A stretch of 52,094 nucleotides of DNA, taken from positions 138,024 to 190,117 of the forward strand of contig PDIP01000063.1 of the NCBI GenBank assembly GCA_002811645.1. Direction: 5' to 3'. Positions 31,714-39,556 of this stretch are shown in pieces (the first letter of the stretch is position 1; each line of letters starts with the position of its first letter). Origin of the DNA: Corallochytrium limacisporum. Its lineage: Eukaryota; Opisthokonta. Under the pieces are notes generated by a model. It was not told the origin of the DNA, ran no database searches, and saw only the letters and a program-made list of their open reading frames with translations. The translations under genes were made by a program, and so were the position numbers.

Positions 31714-33012
31714 TTATTGCACGGTTGGGGCCATCGACTCCTCTTTCCTTTCCAGCCAGGGGTCTTCTGCCTTTGCGTTGGTTTTCCTTGACTTCCCTCT
31801 GACTGCTGCAGTCCTCTCCGTAGTATCATGGGCTCGCTTTGTGGAGGTGCGGTAGTGACCACTTAGCCGTTGTTGCTGTTGTTCATTCTTCGTTGACTGG
31901 TCAACCATGGACTTTGGGGACTGTTTCTTCCTCTGTCTCTTTTTTGCCCCGGTTGTATTCCTGATCTTGTGCGCTATCTTCTCGTCTCCGTCGCCAGCGG
32001 CAGCTTTGACACGCTCTTTGAACATGCCCAACTCTCCACAAAAAAGAATCGTATGTGCCCATCCAGCATGCTCCCCATGCAGATCGGTAAAGCGCCCACA
32101 GATGGCGTTGTATACCCGTGGGGTCAGAGTTCTCGCCTGGCCTAGGTCCTGCAAGTCTTTCTTGTCTATGAGGTAGTAGTTTCGGGCAAACCGCCAAACA
32201 TGAACATCAATAGGTACTGCAGAAGTCTTGTCTAGTGACATGAGACAGATACAGTCCGCCACTTTTGCACCGATGCCATGCAGTTGCATGAGATGGTCCT
32301 TGGCCTCTCCATGAGTCATTTCGTCTCGAAGAGAGTAAAGCCAAGGAATCCCACCGCGCTCGTTCAGCTGCCTTGCTGACTGGACAATAAATTTCGCACG
32401 ATACCCAAAGCCCAAATCACGTAGTCGTTGCTCTATGTCATCTCCAGTGAGCTGTGTAATCTTCGGGAAAGCATACCACTCTTGCCCGTCGGATGCATCC
32501 GTGCCTATCAGATCCCCATACTCTTTGCAAAGTTTTGTTACCATGTCAGAGATACGAGCAATATTATTGTTGGATGAGCAAATGAAGGAGAAAAGACACT
32601 CCAGAGGGTCCTGTCGTAGTACCCGAGTTCCTGGGAAGACCAGACCCAAGACTTTAAACCGCGGATCGACCAGCGACCATTGCGCATACAAGGGCTGTAA
32701 TTGAGTGTCCAATTGAAAGTAGTCTCTAAGCAGAGATTCAGTGGACAGGGACTCCCTACCAAATTCTGGGGAGCAGCTATTTGATTTGTTCTTGATCTTG
32801 CGGCGACCGCATTCCCAAAAGAAAATGCCTTCCTCGTCCTCCCGAAGCTTTATTAAGCGGTCTTCGATCACTCCTGTGTAGACGGCGTCACCGTTGGTCA
32901 ATCCTTTTTGAACTTTCCACCGAAACGCCTGCCCACAGAGCAGTGTGGTGTTTAATCTAAGTTCACATGGTTTGACCTCTGTCAGTCTACGCCAACATGC
33001 CGCGGCTGGCAT
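31714..33012 (-). CDS. OGG1: 8-oxoguanine DNA glycosylase/AP lyase
   Basis: A bifunctional base-excision-repair enzyme that removes 8-oxoguanine opposite cytosine and nicks the abasic site. The 432-residue product has an OGG N-terminal domain with LCGQAFRW (about 25-32), then a helix-hairpin-helix GPD core. The block HGIGAKVADCICLMSLDK contains catalytic Lys250 and is followed by PIDVHVW with Asp269, the same 19-residue spacing as Lys249 and Asp268 in human OGG1. HAGWAHTILFCGEL at about 315-328 matches the C-terminal helix. A lysine/arginine-rich tail (KKRQRKKQ) is a likely nuclear signal and makes the protein longer than human OGG1 (345). The frame stays open to 33030, but that codon is TTG. 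The ATG at 33012 is the first proper start and leaves the conserved domain intact. Confidence 0.95.
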   Translation of the reverse strand: MPAAACWRRLTEVKPCELRLNTTLLCGQAFRWKVQKGLTNGDAVYTGVIEDRLIKLREDEEGIFFWECGRRKIKNKSNSCSPEFGRESLSTESLLRDYFQLDTQLQPLYAQWSLVDPRFKVLGLVFPGTRVLRQDPLECLFSFICSSNNNIARISDMVTKLCKEYGDLIGTDASDGQEWYAFPKITQLTGDDIEQRLRDLGFGYRAKFIVQSARQLNERGGIPWLYSLRDEMTHGEAKDHLMQLHGIGAKVADCICLMSLDKTSAVPIDVHVWRFARNYYLIDKKDLQDLGQARTLTPRVYNAICGRFTDLHGEHAGWAHTILFCGELGMFKERVKAAAGDGDEKIAHKIRNTTGAKKRQRKKQSPKSMVDQSTKNEQQQQRLSGHYRTSTKRAHDTTERTAAVRGKSRKTNAKAEDPWLERKEESMAPTVQ

Positions 33013-34011
33013 TATCTTACTCGAAGCCAAGCGTTTATCTATCTACCTCAGTTTGTCAACATGTCAACCACATTTCCTGTGTGATACTCACAATATCAAA
33101 CAGGGAAGTTTCAAGAAATCGCGGTTATCTGATACAGTACAGACAATTCTTGCCATTAGAAATGAGCACAGAGTTGATCAACAGTCCTTCTTATGTATAC
33201 CTGTGCAGGCAGTTGAACGAGAGGATCTCCGGTGGTCACCAGCCACCTCCGTGCTCTAGAGAGTCACCGATCAAAACACAGAATCCGTTTCGCTCTCCTT
33301 AAAAATAGGCCCCCGTTTAACAAATGAATACCACCGTGGTATCAAAGACTCCTCCCAATGCGCATAAAATTTTCTTTACCACCGTTCCCGCTTCTGCTGG
33401 TCCTGGCGGCAGAGCTAAAGCCTTCACTTTACCTCACTATCATTGCCTGACTGGTCACGGTCCAAATTTTTCCTCTTCGGTATTGAATTTCTTATCCATT
33501 TCTGCAAAACGTAATCACAGCAGCATCCCTTGTCAGCAATCCCAGACGGAGGTATAGGGGTTTGGGCTCGGTTGCTGCGTTGTCCAGGAGAACTCTCACG
33601 AAGCAAACGCAAACTTATCGCATACAGCAGCATTACGACAATTCTGTGGATGAGACACATCGATGGTAGGTTTTGTGTGGTTCCACGGCGAATGAATTCC
33701 AGCTTTCGTGTGGGAAGTAACCGGAGCGGTGCCCCCGACGGCGGGGATGTTGTTCCCTATAATGAATATACTAGGTGGGTCTTTGAGTGTGAAACATCCC
33801 TTGGCAGTTTTCTCTTTCACTCACCGTTGCGGGATGTGTTGGGTCCACGAGTTTTTATTAAGTTCAGGGGAAACAATAAAGCGAGAGTTGTGTATTGGCG
33901 GGGAGATTCAGAGTGAGTGATCAATGGTCGTATCATCTCGCCATCTCAAAGCAGTTCATGTTCGGCCCCGGTTGGTAGTGGTCAGCTTCTCACCGTTCAG
34001 GATGTTCCCTT
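33013..34011. promoter_or_regulatory. Intergenic region: OGG1 5' flank and hydrolase 3' flank
   Basis: A 999-bp gap with the OGG1 promoter and the 3' flank of the dienelactone hydrolase gene. A TTAAAAATAG string at 33299-33308 fits both a weak TATA-like element and the MEF2 pattern YTAWWWWTAR, about 290 bp upstream of the OGG1 start. Nothing coding is supported. A 128-codon plus-strand frame at 33530-33916 starts at a non-ATG codon. Confidence 0.45.
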
Positions 34012-34770
34012 TCATGCCATCTTCTTCTTCAGGAAGGCTATGGCCATTTCCATAGCCTCCTTCACTGCCGTGGCCGTCTCCGCGTCAGAGACATCTCCGC
34101 GAATAACCCAGCCGTGGTTTTGATTAGGGAAAGTCTTGACCTCACAATCAAAACCCTTGTCCTTGACAGCCTGGATGGCAGCCCCTCCTTCCTTGACCTC
34201 ATCAGATTCCTGCTTTGAACAGAGCAGAAGCATATCGCATCCAGCACGCTTTGCAACGCTCATTAGGGTACCCGGAGTAGGTGCAAGGCCTTCCACCTGC
34301 AGACTCGGGTGGCAGCCTACACCGCAGGTCAGGCGATTGTACTCAGACTCCCGGAACACAACCCATGCACCATAGCAATACCCAATTGAAGCCACCTTCT
34401 CCACGCCCTTGCTGTTCAGGTGATCGTGAACCAGGTCCAAGTCCTTCTTAATCTTCTCAAAGTCGCAATAGGAACCGATCCACTTGTACATTTCCGGACT
34501 TCCGTGTGCAATTCCAGTTTTCTCAAAGCCATCACCACGCAGGAAATCGGGAAGAATCACGCGGAAACCCTCTTCCGCGAGCTGGTCACAGATGAAGCGA
34601 ACCCGGCCAGCTTCGAAGCCGTAGATATCATACACAACAATCACGGCATTTTTGCCTTCGCCAATCTCGTAGATTGGCAGATCTCCTATTGTGGACTCGG
34701 TACCACGGGGCTTGTGGGTGGCAGCGAGAGCAGGCTCAGATCCGGGAGGGCAGCACTTGGATTGAGTCAT
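34012..34770 (-). CDS. Dienelactone hydrolase family protein
   Basis: A 252-residue alpha/beta hydrolase of the dienelactone hydrolase family (carboxymethylenebutenolidase-like, related to yeast Aim2). The N-terminal CCPPGSEPAL is typical of eukaryotic members. The nucleophile elbow IGYCYGAW holds Cys132, NQNHGW provides His219, and Asp190 in KQESDEV is the probable third triad member. Length fits the family (about 230-260). No signal peptide or membrane segment is seen, so it is probably cytosolic. Natural substrates of eukaryotic members are mostly undefined, so a hydrolase acting on lactones or thioesters is as far as the sequence goes. It is divergent from the twin-CX9C gene across 1176 bp. 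The ATG at 34770 is the first in frame and fits the family start. Confidence 0.93.
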   Translation of the reverse strand: MTQSKCCPPGSEPALAATHKPRGTESTIGDLPIYEIGEGKNAVIVVYDIYGFEAGRVRFICDQLAEEGFRVILPDFLRGDGFEKTGIAHGSPEMYKWIGSYCDFEKIKKDLDLVHDHLNSKGVEKVASIGYCYGAWVVFRESEYNRLTCGVGCHPSLQVEGLAPTPGTLMSVAKRAGCDMLLLCSKQESDEVKEGGAAIQAVKDKGFDCEVKTFPNQNHGWVIRGDVSDAETATAVKEAMEMAIAFLKKKMA

Positions 34771-35946
34771 TGTGGAAATAAGTGTTTAACAGTACGCTCT
34801 ATGTGTTGTGTACTGCTTTGACACTTCCAGAGTTGTGGGAGTGGTCGGGTTTGATTCGTTCAAGTAGTTGTCGGATCACAGCGTTGTCAGCAAATTATTC
34901 TACCAACGGCATGACATGTCTTGCAGGGTGTGAGACCGCACATCAAGCTGCCTTTCAACTCCTACTATCCGGTCGAAACTTTCGAATGATGGAGCAGGTT
35001 GTCCACCGCCTGGAGTGCGTTTGGCCCGGCCCGGCCCCCAACCCCCTACTTCCCCGTGCCCGTCCTGGGCAGGGGAATGACTCCGTTAATAATATTCAGC
35101 GAGTGGGATTGAGGGGAAATCGAGAGCAATTAGTGTGTGTCATCTGAGCCTTTGTGTTGTGTAATGCATGGCGTTCGTGTCTTGTGACCTATCTGTGGCT
35201 TGGCCTTGGTGGTGGTGACCGTACAGCCTGCCCACAATTTTTGTTCAATTTCTTCCTGGTCTTAATACCCCGGTAGGCATCGACCGCGCCCTCCTTGGGC
35301 TGTTTGTACCTCTGCGCTTTCCCATTTTTTTTTCTCTGTGGTGGTCATGAGGGTGATTTCTTCACCCTCCGCTGCGGGAATCCAGAACCCCGATGATATT
35401 TCTACGGAAAAGCCAAAGTTGCCCCGTTCTTCACAACACTGTCGGTGGAGCCGCGACTGATCGCAGGGCCTCCAAAAGGGCTGTGGATAATACCGGCCGT
35501 GTACCTGTGCCCAGTCATCTACCACCTTTTTCCTACCACTTCTTTTCTCTTCCTCCACCAAAGAAGTCGGCTCTGGCGATCGTGTGCCAGAATCGCTCAA
35601 AGATGTGAGGTAGAGAACGGGGGCCTATTTTACCCGCATGTCCCGCACCTGAGACGGGTGGCGACTGTGGGAGGCGAGGTGTCAGCCGTGCACTTCCAAA
35701 TCGCCAGGAATTTGCAGACAGACCGTTGGAGCTCAACTGGTTCCCTGACGTTCTGGTTTGTTGACTGGTGCCGTACATGGTGGAGCTATTCAACCAATAC
35801 CATCATTAAGCTTGCAATTATGTTCTATGAGAGGCAGCGTCATGTTCACAGGGCTCTGCAGTGGGTTAGGTTAACAGTGATTCGTATGCATCTGACTATG
35901 TGAAGCAATACGAAGTAAGGGCGAACGCAAGGTTAGGAAGAAAAGA
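34771..35946. promoter_or_regulatory. Divergent intergenic region, GC-rich block
   Basis: This 1176-bp gap lies between two outward-facing genes, so it should hold both promoters. A GGCCCGGCCCGGCCCCC-type block lies at about 35023-35045 and a T run near 35326-35333. Frames of 112 (minus, 35262-35600) and 152 (plus, 35445-35903) codons overlap each other, begin at TTG and GTG and have no recognisable domain. I do not accept them. Confidence 0.45.
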
Positions 35947-36411
35947 ATGTCAGACACTGGGGACAGTGGAACTGGCGAAAAAGGGCCGAAGAAGCCTCGT
36001 ACTTACATCGCGGGCGTGAAGCCCAAGGAGGGCGAGGAGGCACCCGATCTCTGGGAACTGGTGCAAGAACGTGTCCAGTTTTATAGCGACTATCTCTTCC
36101 GCGGACAGGTGCCAGAAGAGGAGCGCCTTCTCAAGGCCGGACTGGCCAATGAAGCTGATGAATCACGGGAGCGCAGACGGAAGGCTTTTGTGCGCTGCCT
36201 TCCGGAACGGGAGATCTATGAAGAGTGTATGAAGAGTAGCTTCTTTCTACCGGTCTGTCTAGAGGAGGGTCGGGCATTGCAGCATTGCTTTGCGAAGGCA
36301 AAGAAAGACCTGTACGAAAAGGCTGCGCGGGAGCATCCATTAAATTGGGACATGGAGGAACTAAAAAGGCAGCAACAAGAGCAGAAAGAAACACAGGAGA
36401 CCAAGGACTGA
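35947..36411 (+). CDS. Twin CX9C (CHCH-type) protein
   Basis: A small charged protein of 154 residues carrying a CHCH-type pair: Cys84-x9-Cys94 and Cys104-x9-Cys114. Such twin CX9C helical hairpins are usually oxidised by the Mia40 relay and retained in the mitochondrial intermembrane space, where many family members support respiratory-chain assembly. I cannot assign it to a named member. N-terminal residues 1-35 are polar and lysine/glutamate-rich, with no cleavable presequence, as expected for Mia40 substrates. The tail (about 125-154) is a glutamine/glutamate-rich helix. It ends tail to tail with the next gene, 184 bp apart. An uncharacterised cytosolic protein with fortuitously spaced cysteines is the alternative. 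Confidence 0.75.
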   Translation: MSDTGDSGTGEKGPKKPRTYIAGVKPKEGEEAPDLWELVQERVQFYSDYLFRGQVPEEERLLKAGLANEADESRERRRKAFVRCLPEREIYEECMKSSFFLPVCLEEGRALQHCFAKAKKDLYEKAAREHPLNWDMEELKRQQQEQKETQETKD

Positions 36412-36595
36412 CATGAAATATCTCTTTCGATCACATCAGCAATCTTATCACTTTAAAGAAATGTAAATGAATACGTATGTACATAGCTAGAACTCGGAAG
36501 GATTGGAAAGATCTATGGAGCAAGTCTCCTTTCCTTTTTCTTTAACAATATGAAACACTATATGATGAGCGGTCGGGGCGCAATCATTTTGACCC

Positions 36596-37381
36596 TTACT
36601 GTCCAAGCTCAGCATTCGTTGGGGTCACATTCACACCACGGCCGGCCGCCGTTGCCGCTGCCCTTGACCGACCGCGACCGCCACGAGTTCCCCTACCTCG
36701 CCCACCACCGCGCTTCCTTCCGGTGGATCCAGTTGCTGGCGTCGACGCCGTTGACGACCCGCGCTTGCGCCGACCACCCCTGCTGCCTGGACCTCGCACC
36801 GCGCTTCCGCGCTTGCGCTTCTTCGGCGTGGTCTCGTCGACATCATCATCATCGTCGTCTCCATCCTCCTCATCGTCATCGTCATCGTCTCCGTCTCCGC
36901 CCTTAGCGTGACGACGAATGCGCTTGTGGATCAGTTTCTTCTCTCTCCGCACATCCACAATCTTTTGCTTCATATGCCAGATCTCCTCCAAGAGGCATTG
37001 ATTCTGGCGTTTCTGTACTTCAACCAAGCATTCCAACTCTGCCACGTCCGCAGCAGAGACAGGTACGGTAGGGTCCGGGAAAACCGGTTTGAAGGAGGCC
37101 ATGTGTGCTTCTTCATCGGGAGTAAGGTCAGGCAGGCCTTCGTCTGGGAGCCTCATAACCCCTGGTTCATGAGGTTCTGCTGGTACTGATGCTAGTGCTG
37201 CCAATGATACTGACCCTTTGCTGTCAAATCCGGGGGGCAGTTGATTGGCCGCCTCGAAATGGACAGCCGGCTGCTGTGCCAATCCAAAGTCTGGTGGCTG
37301 GGCCGTGCTATACCGTCCCATCGGTTGCTGTCCGTACGCGGAGTAGACCGGAGGTGGATACGCTGATTGGCCAGTGGACAT
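36596..37381 (-). CDS. Coiled-coil, acidic and RGG-rich nuclear protein candidate
   Basis: A 261-residue protein with four clear zones: a Pro/Gln/Tyr-rich N-terminus (about 1-50), a charged coiled coil at about 108-160 ending in RREKKLIHKRIRRH, an aspartate tract (about 164-182), and a basic tail with KKRKRG followed by GRGRG and RGG-type repeats, which suggests nuclear location and nucleic-acid binding. The coil followed by an acidic run and KKRKR resembles the INO80 subunits INO80E and INO80F/TFPT (coil, RREK-like patch, acidic stretch, basic region), but the similarity is a pattern only, so I give no symbol. Codon use is unremarkable outside the low-complexity zones. The ATG is at 37379-37381. 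The gene is divergent from STX16. Confidence 0.75.
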   Translation of the reverse strand: MSTGQSAYPPPVYSAYGQQPMGRYSTAQPPDFGLAQQPAVHFEAANQLPPGFDSKGSVSLAALASVPAEPHEPGVMRLPDEGLPDLTPDEEAHMASFKPVFPDPTVPVSAADVAELECLVEVQKRQNQCLLEEIWHMKQKIVDVRREKKLIHKRIRRHAKGGDGDDDDDDEEDGDDDDDDVDETTPKKRKRGSAVRGPGSRGGRRKRGSSTASTPATGSTGRKRGGGRGRGTRGGRGRSRAAATAAGRGVNVTPTNAELGQ

Positions 37382-37735
37382 GTTACTTGTTTCAATATCG
37401 ACCTACTTCACCCTCTTTTGCTGTATGTTTTGCTAAACTTATATAGTTCGATGACCTTCAAGTTCCCCTTTGCAGCATTGTTTCTTACAAACCTATCACT
37501 TCTCGCTAACGAACAGGCAATGGGAGACTAGCCTAGAGAACTTGTCACTTTCACAATTTATTTTTTCTTTGGTAGCTGAGTCATTTCATCATACAGATCA
37601 AGTAGCACACCATAAAGAAACCGGGAAATAATTACCGGCCAATGCCTACTGAGACCCGTTCGGTCAAGGAAAACCAAAGCAAACGAACGCACAGCGCACC
37701 ACCCCATACATGTACCAGTGCAGCATCTCCTTCCT

Positions 37736-37756
37736 CCCCCCCCCCCCAGCGGGGGG
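37736..37756. repeat. C12/G6 inverted repeat
   Basis: Twelve Cs, AGC, then six Gs make a self-complementary GC block between two outward-facing genes, 355 bp from one start codon and 666 bp from the other. It is one of four such blocks found in promoter gaps of this window. Confidence 0.7.
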
Positions 37757-38307
37757 CCCGCCCGGCCCCCTCGCAAACGTTAAGCAATGGTTCAGTTTAA
37801 CCCGCGCCGGTCCCAAGTTCCCCTTTTCGCCGCTGGAGGGTTGAAAAGCGGCAGGCCAGAACAAGGAAAAGCCCCCGAGGGTGGGTGGGGACATTCGGCA
37901 AAAAGTTGCCCTAGCCGCGCCTCTGTTGTTACATTCTCTCGCCCGCTTCAAAATTGCGCTTCCTGACCATTTTGAATTTGGTCCGTCATTGGCCGTAGCG
38001 AAGTTCGCGGGGCAGGGGTGGGTCGGATAGTAGTGTTTTCACGCCCAGAGTTGAGCTGTGGGAGGGTCTCCGTGCCCGTCGAGACGGGGGCGCTGTAGAG
38101 TGAGTTGGCATTTTGTTCAAACGTTTCAATGCATTGGTCTCGTACTCCAGGTTGATAGTCCCACAGGGTATTTGGTCTTGGCATTCTTTTGCTATTGTGA
38201 TCATTGAGGCAACACCCCAGTCAAAATTGTGCACTCAGTGCGACTGTGAAGAAACAGTATTCATGCGTAGTGAAGAACAGGGGAGAATACTACATCATTG
38301 CCACAAT

Positions 38308-38416
38308 GTAAGTGCTCGCGGAAGGCCTTAGAATTTACTATCAACTGCACAATTCCGTTTGAAAACGAAGGATCGTAGTCACACAGTATAGAATAATAAC
38401 TATTTATTTTTACCAG
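38308..38416 (+). other. Candidate 5'-leader intron of STX16
   Basis: GTAAGT at 38308-38313 and a T-rich acceptor ending in TTTTTACCAG at 38416 delimit 109 bases, five bases before the STX16 ATG. An A-rich ATAACT possible branch site precedes the acceptor. Splicing would also remove an ATGTAA start-stop at 38306-38311. Transcript data are needed, and other genes in this window show no introns. Confidence 0.4.
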
Positions 38417-38421
38417 ACACG

Positions 38422-39387
38422 ATGGCAGCGCCCCAGACAATGGTGACGCGGTCACTGACACAGAAATTCCTACAACGCCGAAAGATCCTCGGTGGCAACC
38501 GTCGAAAGGGTGGATTCGCGCGCAATCACTCCGACGTGTCTGAATCTGCCGGTCTAGTCATGAATGAAGACATTGGATCAGGATCGGGAGGAAGACATAC
38601 CGCAGCCTTGCCCCCGGAGTGGTACGATGCCATGGAAGAAGTGAACTACCAAATGGACAACATTCGCAAGGACATGAGCGTCCTCAGCGACCTCTTTGAA
38701 CGGCACGCAAGCCGGCCAGATTTCGATGATAATCAACGAGAGGGACAGGAAATTGAGATCCGTACACGTGAAGTGACAAATGCGTTCCACCAGCTCCAGC
38801 GAGTGATTGACTCTATCGGCCGTGGGCGGGTGTGGAGTGAGGAAGAAACAAAGGTGTTGGCGAACATGAAGCAAGGCCTTGCTTCGAATCTGAAATCTCT
38901 TTCCATGGAATTCAGGCAGAGCCAGACGGCTTACCTTCGGGCGCTACGGACCCGGGAGGAGCAGAACAGACAATTCTTTGGTGGTGCTGAAGACCTCCTA
39001 GCAGAGTCGGAGCTTGGAGGGAAGGCCGGCGGTCCCGCAGCAGCCATTCAGTACGATAAAGGGTTTACCGAGCAGCAGCTACAGCAATTGATCGAGAATA
39101 GCGAACAGATCAGTACCCGCGACATGGAGATTACTCAGGTGGCACGGAGTATCAATGAATTGGCAGAGATTTTCAGGGATATTAACCAAATGGTCGTGGA
39201 GCAGGGCACGGTACTAGACCGGATCGACTACAACCTCGAGCATGTCAGTCAGCATGTGGGGGATGCGGTAGTACAACTGGAAAAAGCAGAGAACTATCAG
39301 AAGAAAGCCGCCAAGAAATTTGTTATATTGGCGTTGATTTTGGCGATTCTGATCGTTCTGTTCCTTATCTTGGCAGCCGCGAAATAG
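38422..39387 (+). CDS. STX16: Syntaxin-16/Tlg2-type Qa-SNARE
   Basis: A Qa-SNARE for endosome-to-trans-Golgi fusion, 321 residues. The N-terminal TRSLTQKFLQRR matches the Sly1/Vps45-binding peptide of syntaxin-16 and Tlg2. LPPEWYDAMEEVNYQMDNIRKDM starts the three-helix Habc region (about 63-185). FTEQQLQQL leads into the SNARE motif (about 224-286) with EIFRDINQMVVEQGTVLDRIDYN and the ionic-layer Gln261. A C-terminal membrane anchor spans about 300-320, followed by one lysine. Similarity to human STX16 is strong over the whole length. The start is uncertain: Met7 (ATG at 38440) would place the N-peptide at the very N-terminus as in human STX16, while Met1 adds six residues. It is tail to tail with TRM1 (169 bp). 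Confidence 0.95.
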   Translation: MAAPQTMVTRSLTQKFLQRRKILGGNRRKGGFARNHSDVSESAGLVMNEDIGSGSGGRHTAALPPEWYDAMEEVNYQMDNIRKDMSVLSDLFERHASRPDFDDNQREGQEIEIRTREVTNAFHQLQRVIDSIGRGRVWSEEETKVLANMKQGLASNLKSLSMEFRQSQTAYLRALRTREEQNRQFFGGAEDLLAESELGGKAGGPAAAIQYDKGFTEQQLQQLIENSEQISTRDMEITQVARSINELAEIFRDINQMVVEQGTVLDRIDYNLEHVSQHVGDAVVQLEKAENYQKKAAKKFVILALILAILIVLFLILAAAK

Positions 39388-39556
39388 TACATGACTTACT
39401 GCAAGGAACGTAGCAACTGGCTCAACACATTCTCTTAGCGTCATCATAATCATTTGTTGGAAGATCACAGTACAATATGCTAGTATTTCTTTTTGGGGTT
39501 GTAAAACCCCTGGATATGTTCTCAATTCTTTATATGCTTTGTTCCAAACGAGTCAG

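Larger units (their letters stand above)
37382..38421. promoter_or_regulatory. Divergent promoter region with C-run/G-run block
   Basis: This 1040-bp gap is shared by the coiled-coil gene (minus) and STX16 (plus). It contains a C12-AGC-G6 block at 37736-37756 followed by CCCGCCCGGCCCCC, and a GC-rich stretch to about 37840. A CGCCCGC element lies at about 37938-37947. No coding sequence is supported. A candidate STX16 leader intron lies at its right end. Confidence 0.45.

Noticed and set aside
33013..33030. Six-residue extension of OGG1
   Set aside because: It begins at a TTG codon. The ATG at 33012 keeps the whole conserved domain.
35262..35903. Overlapping frames of 112 (minus) and 152 (plus) codons
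   Set aside because: They begin at TTG and GTG, overlap each other in a promoter gap and show no family resemblance.
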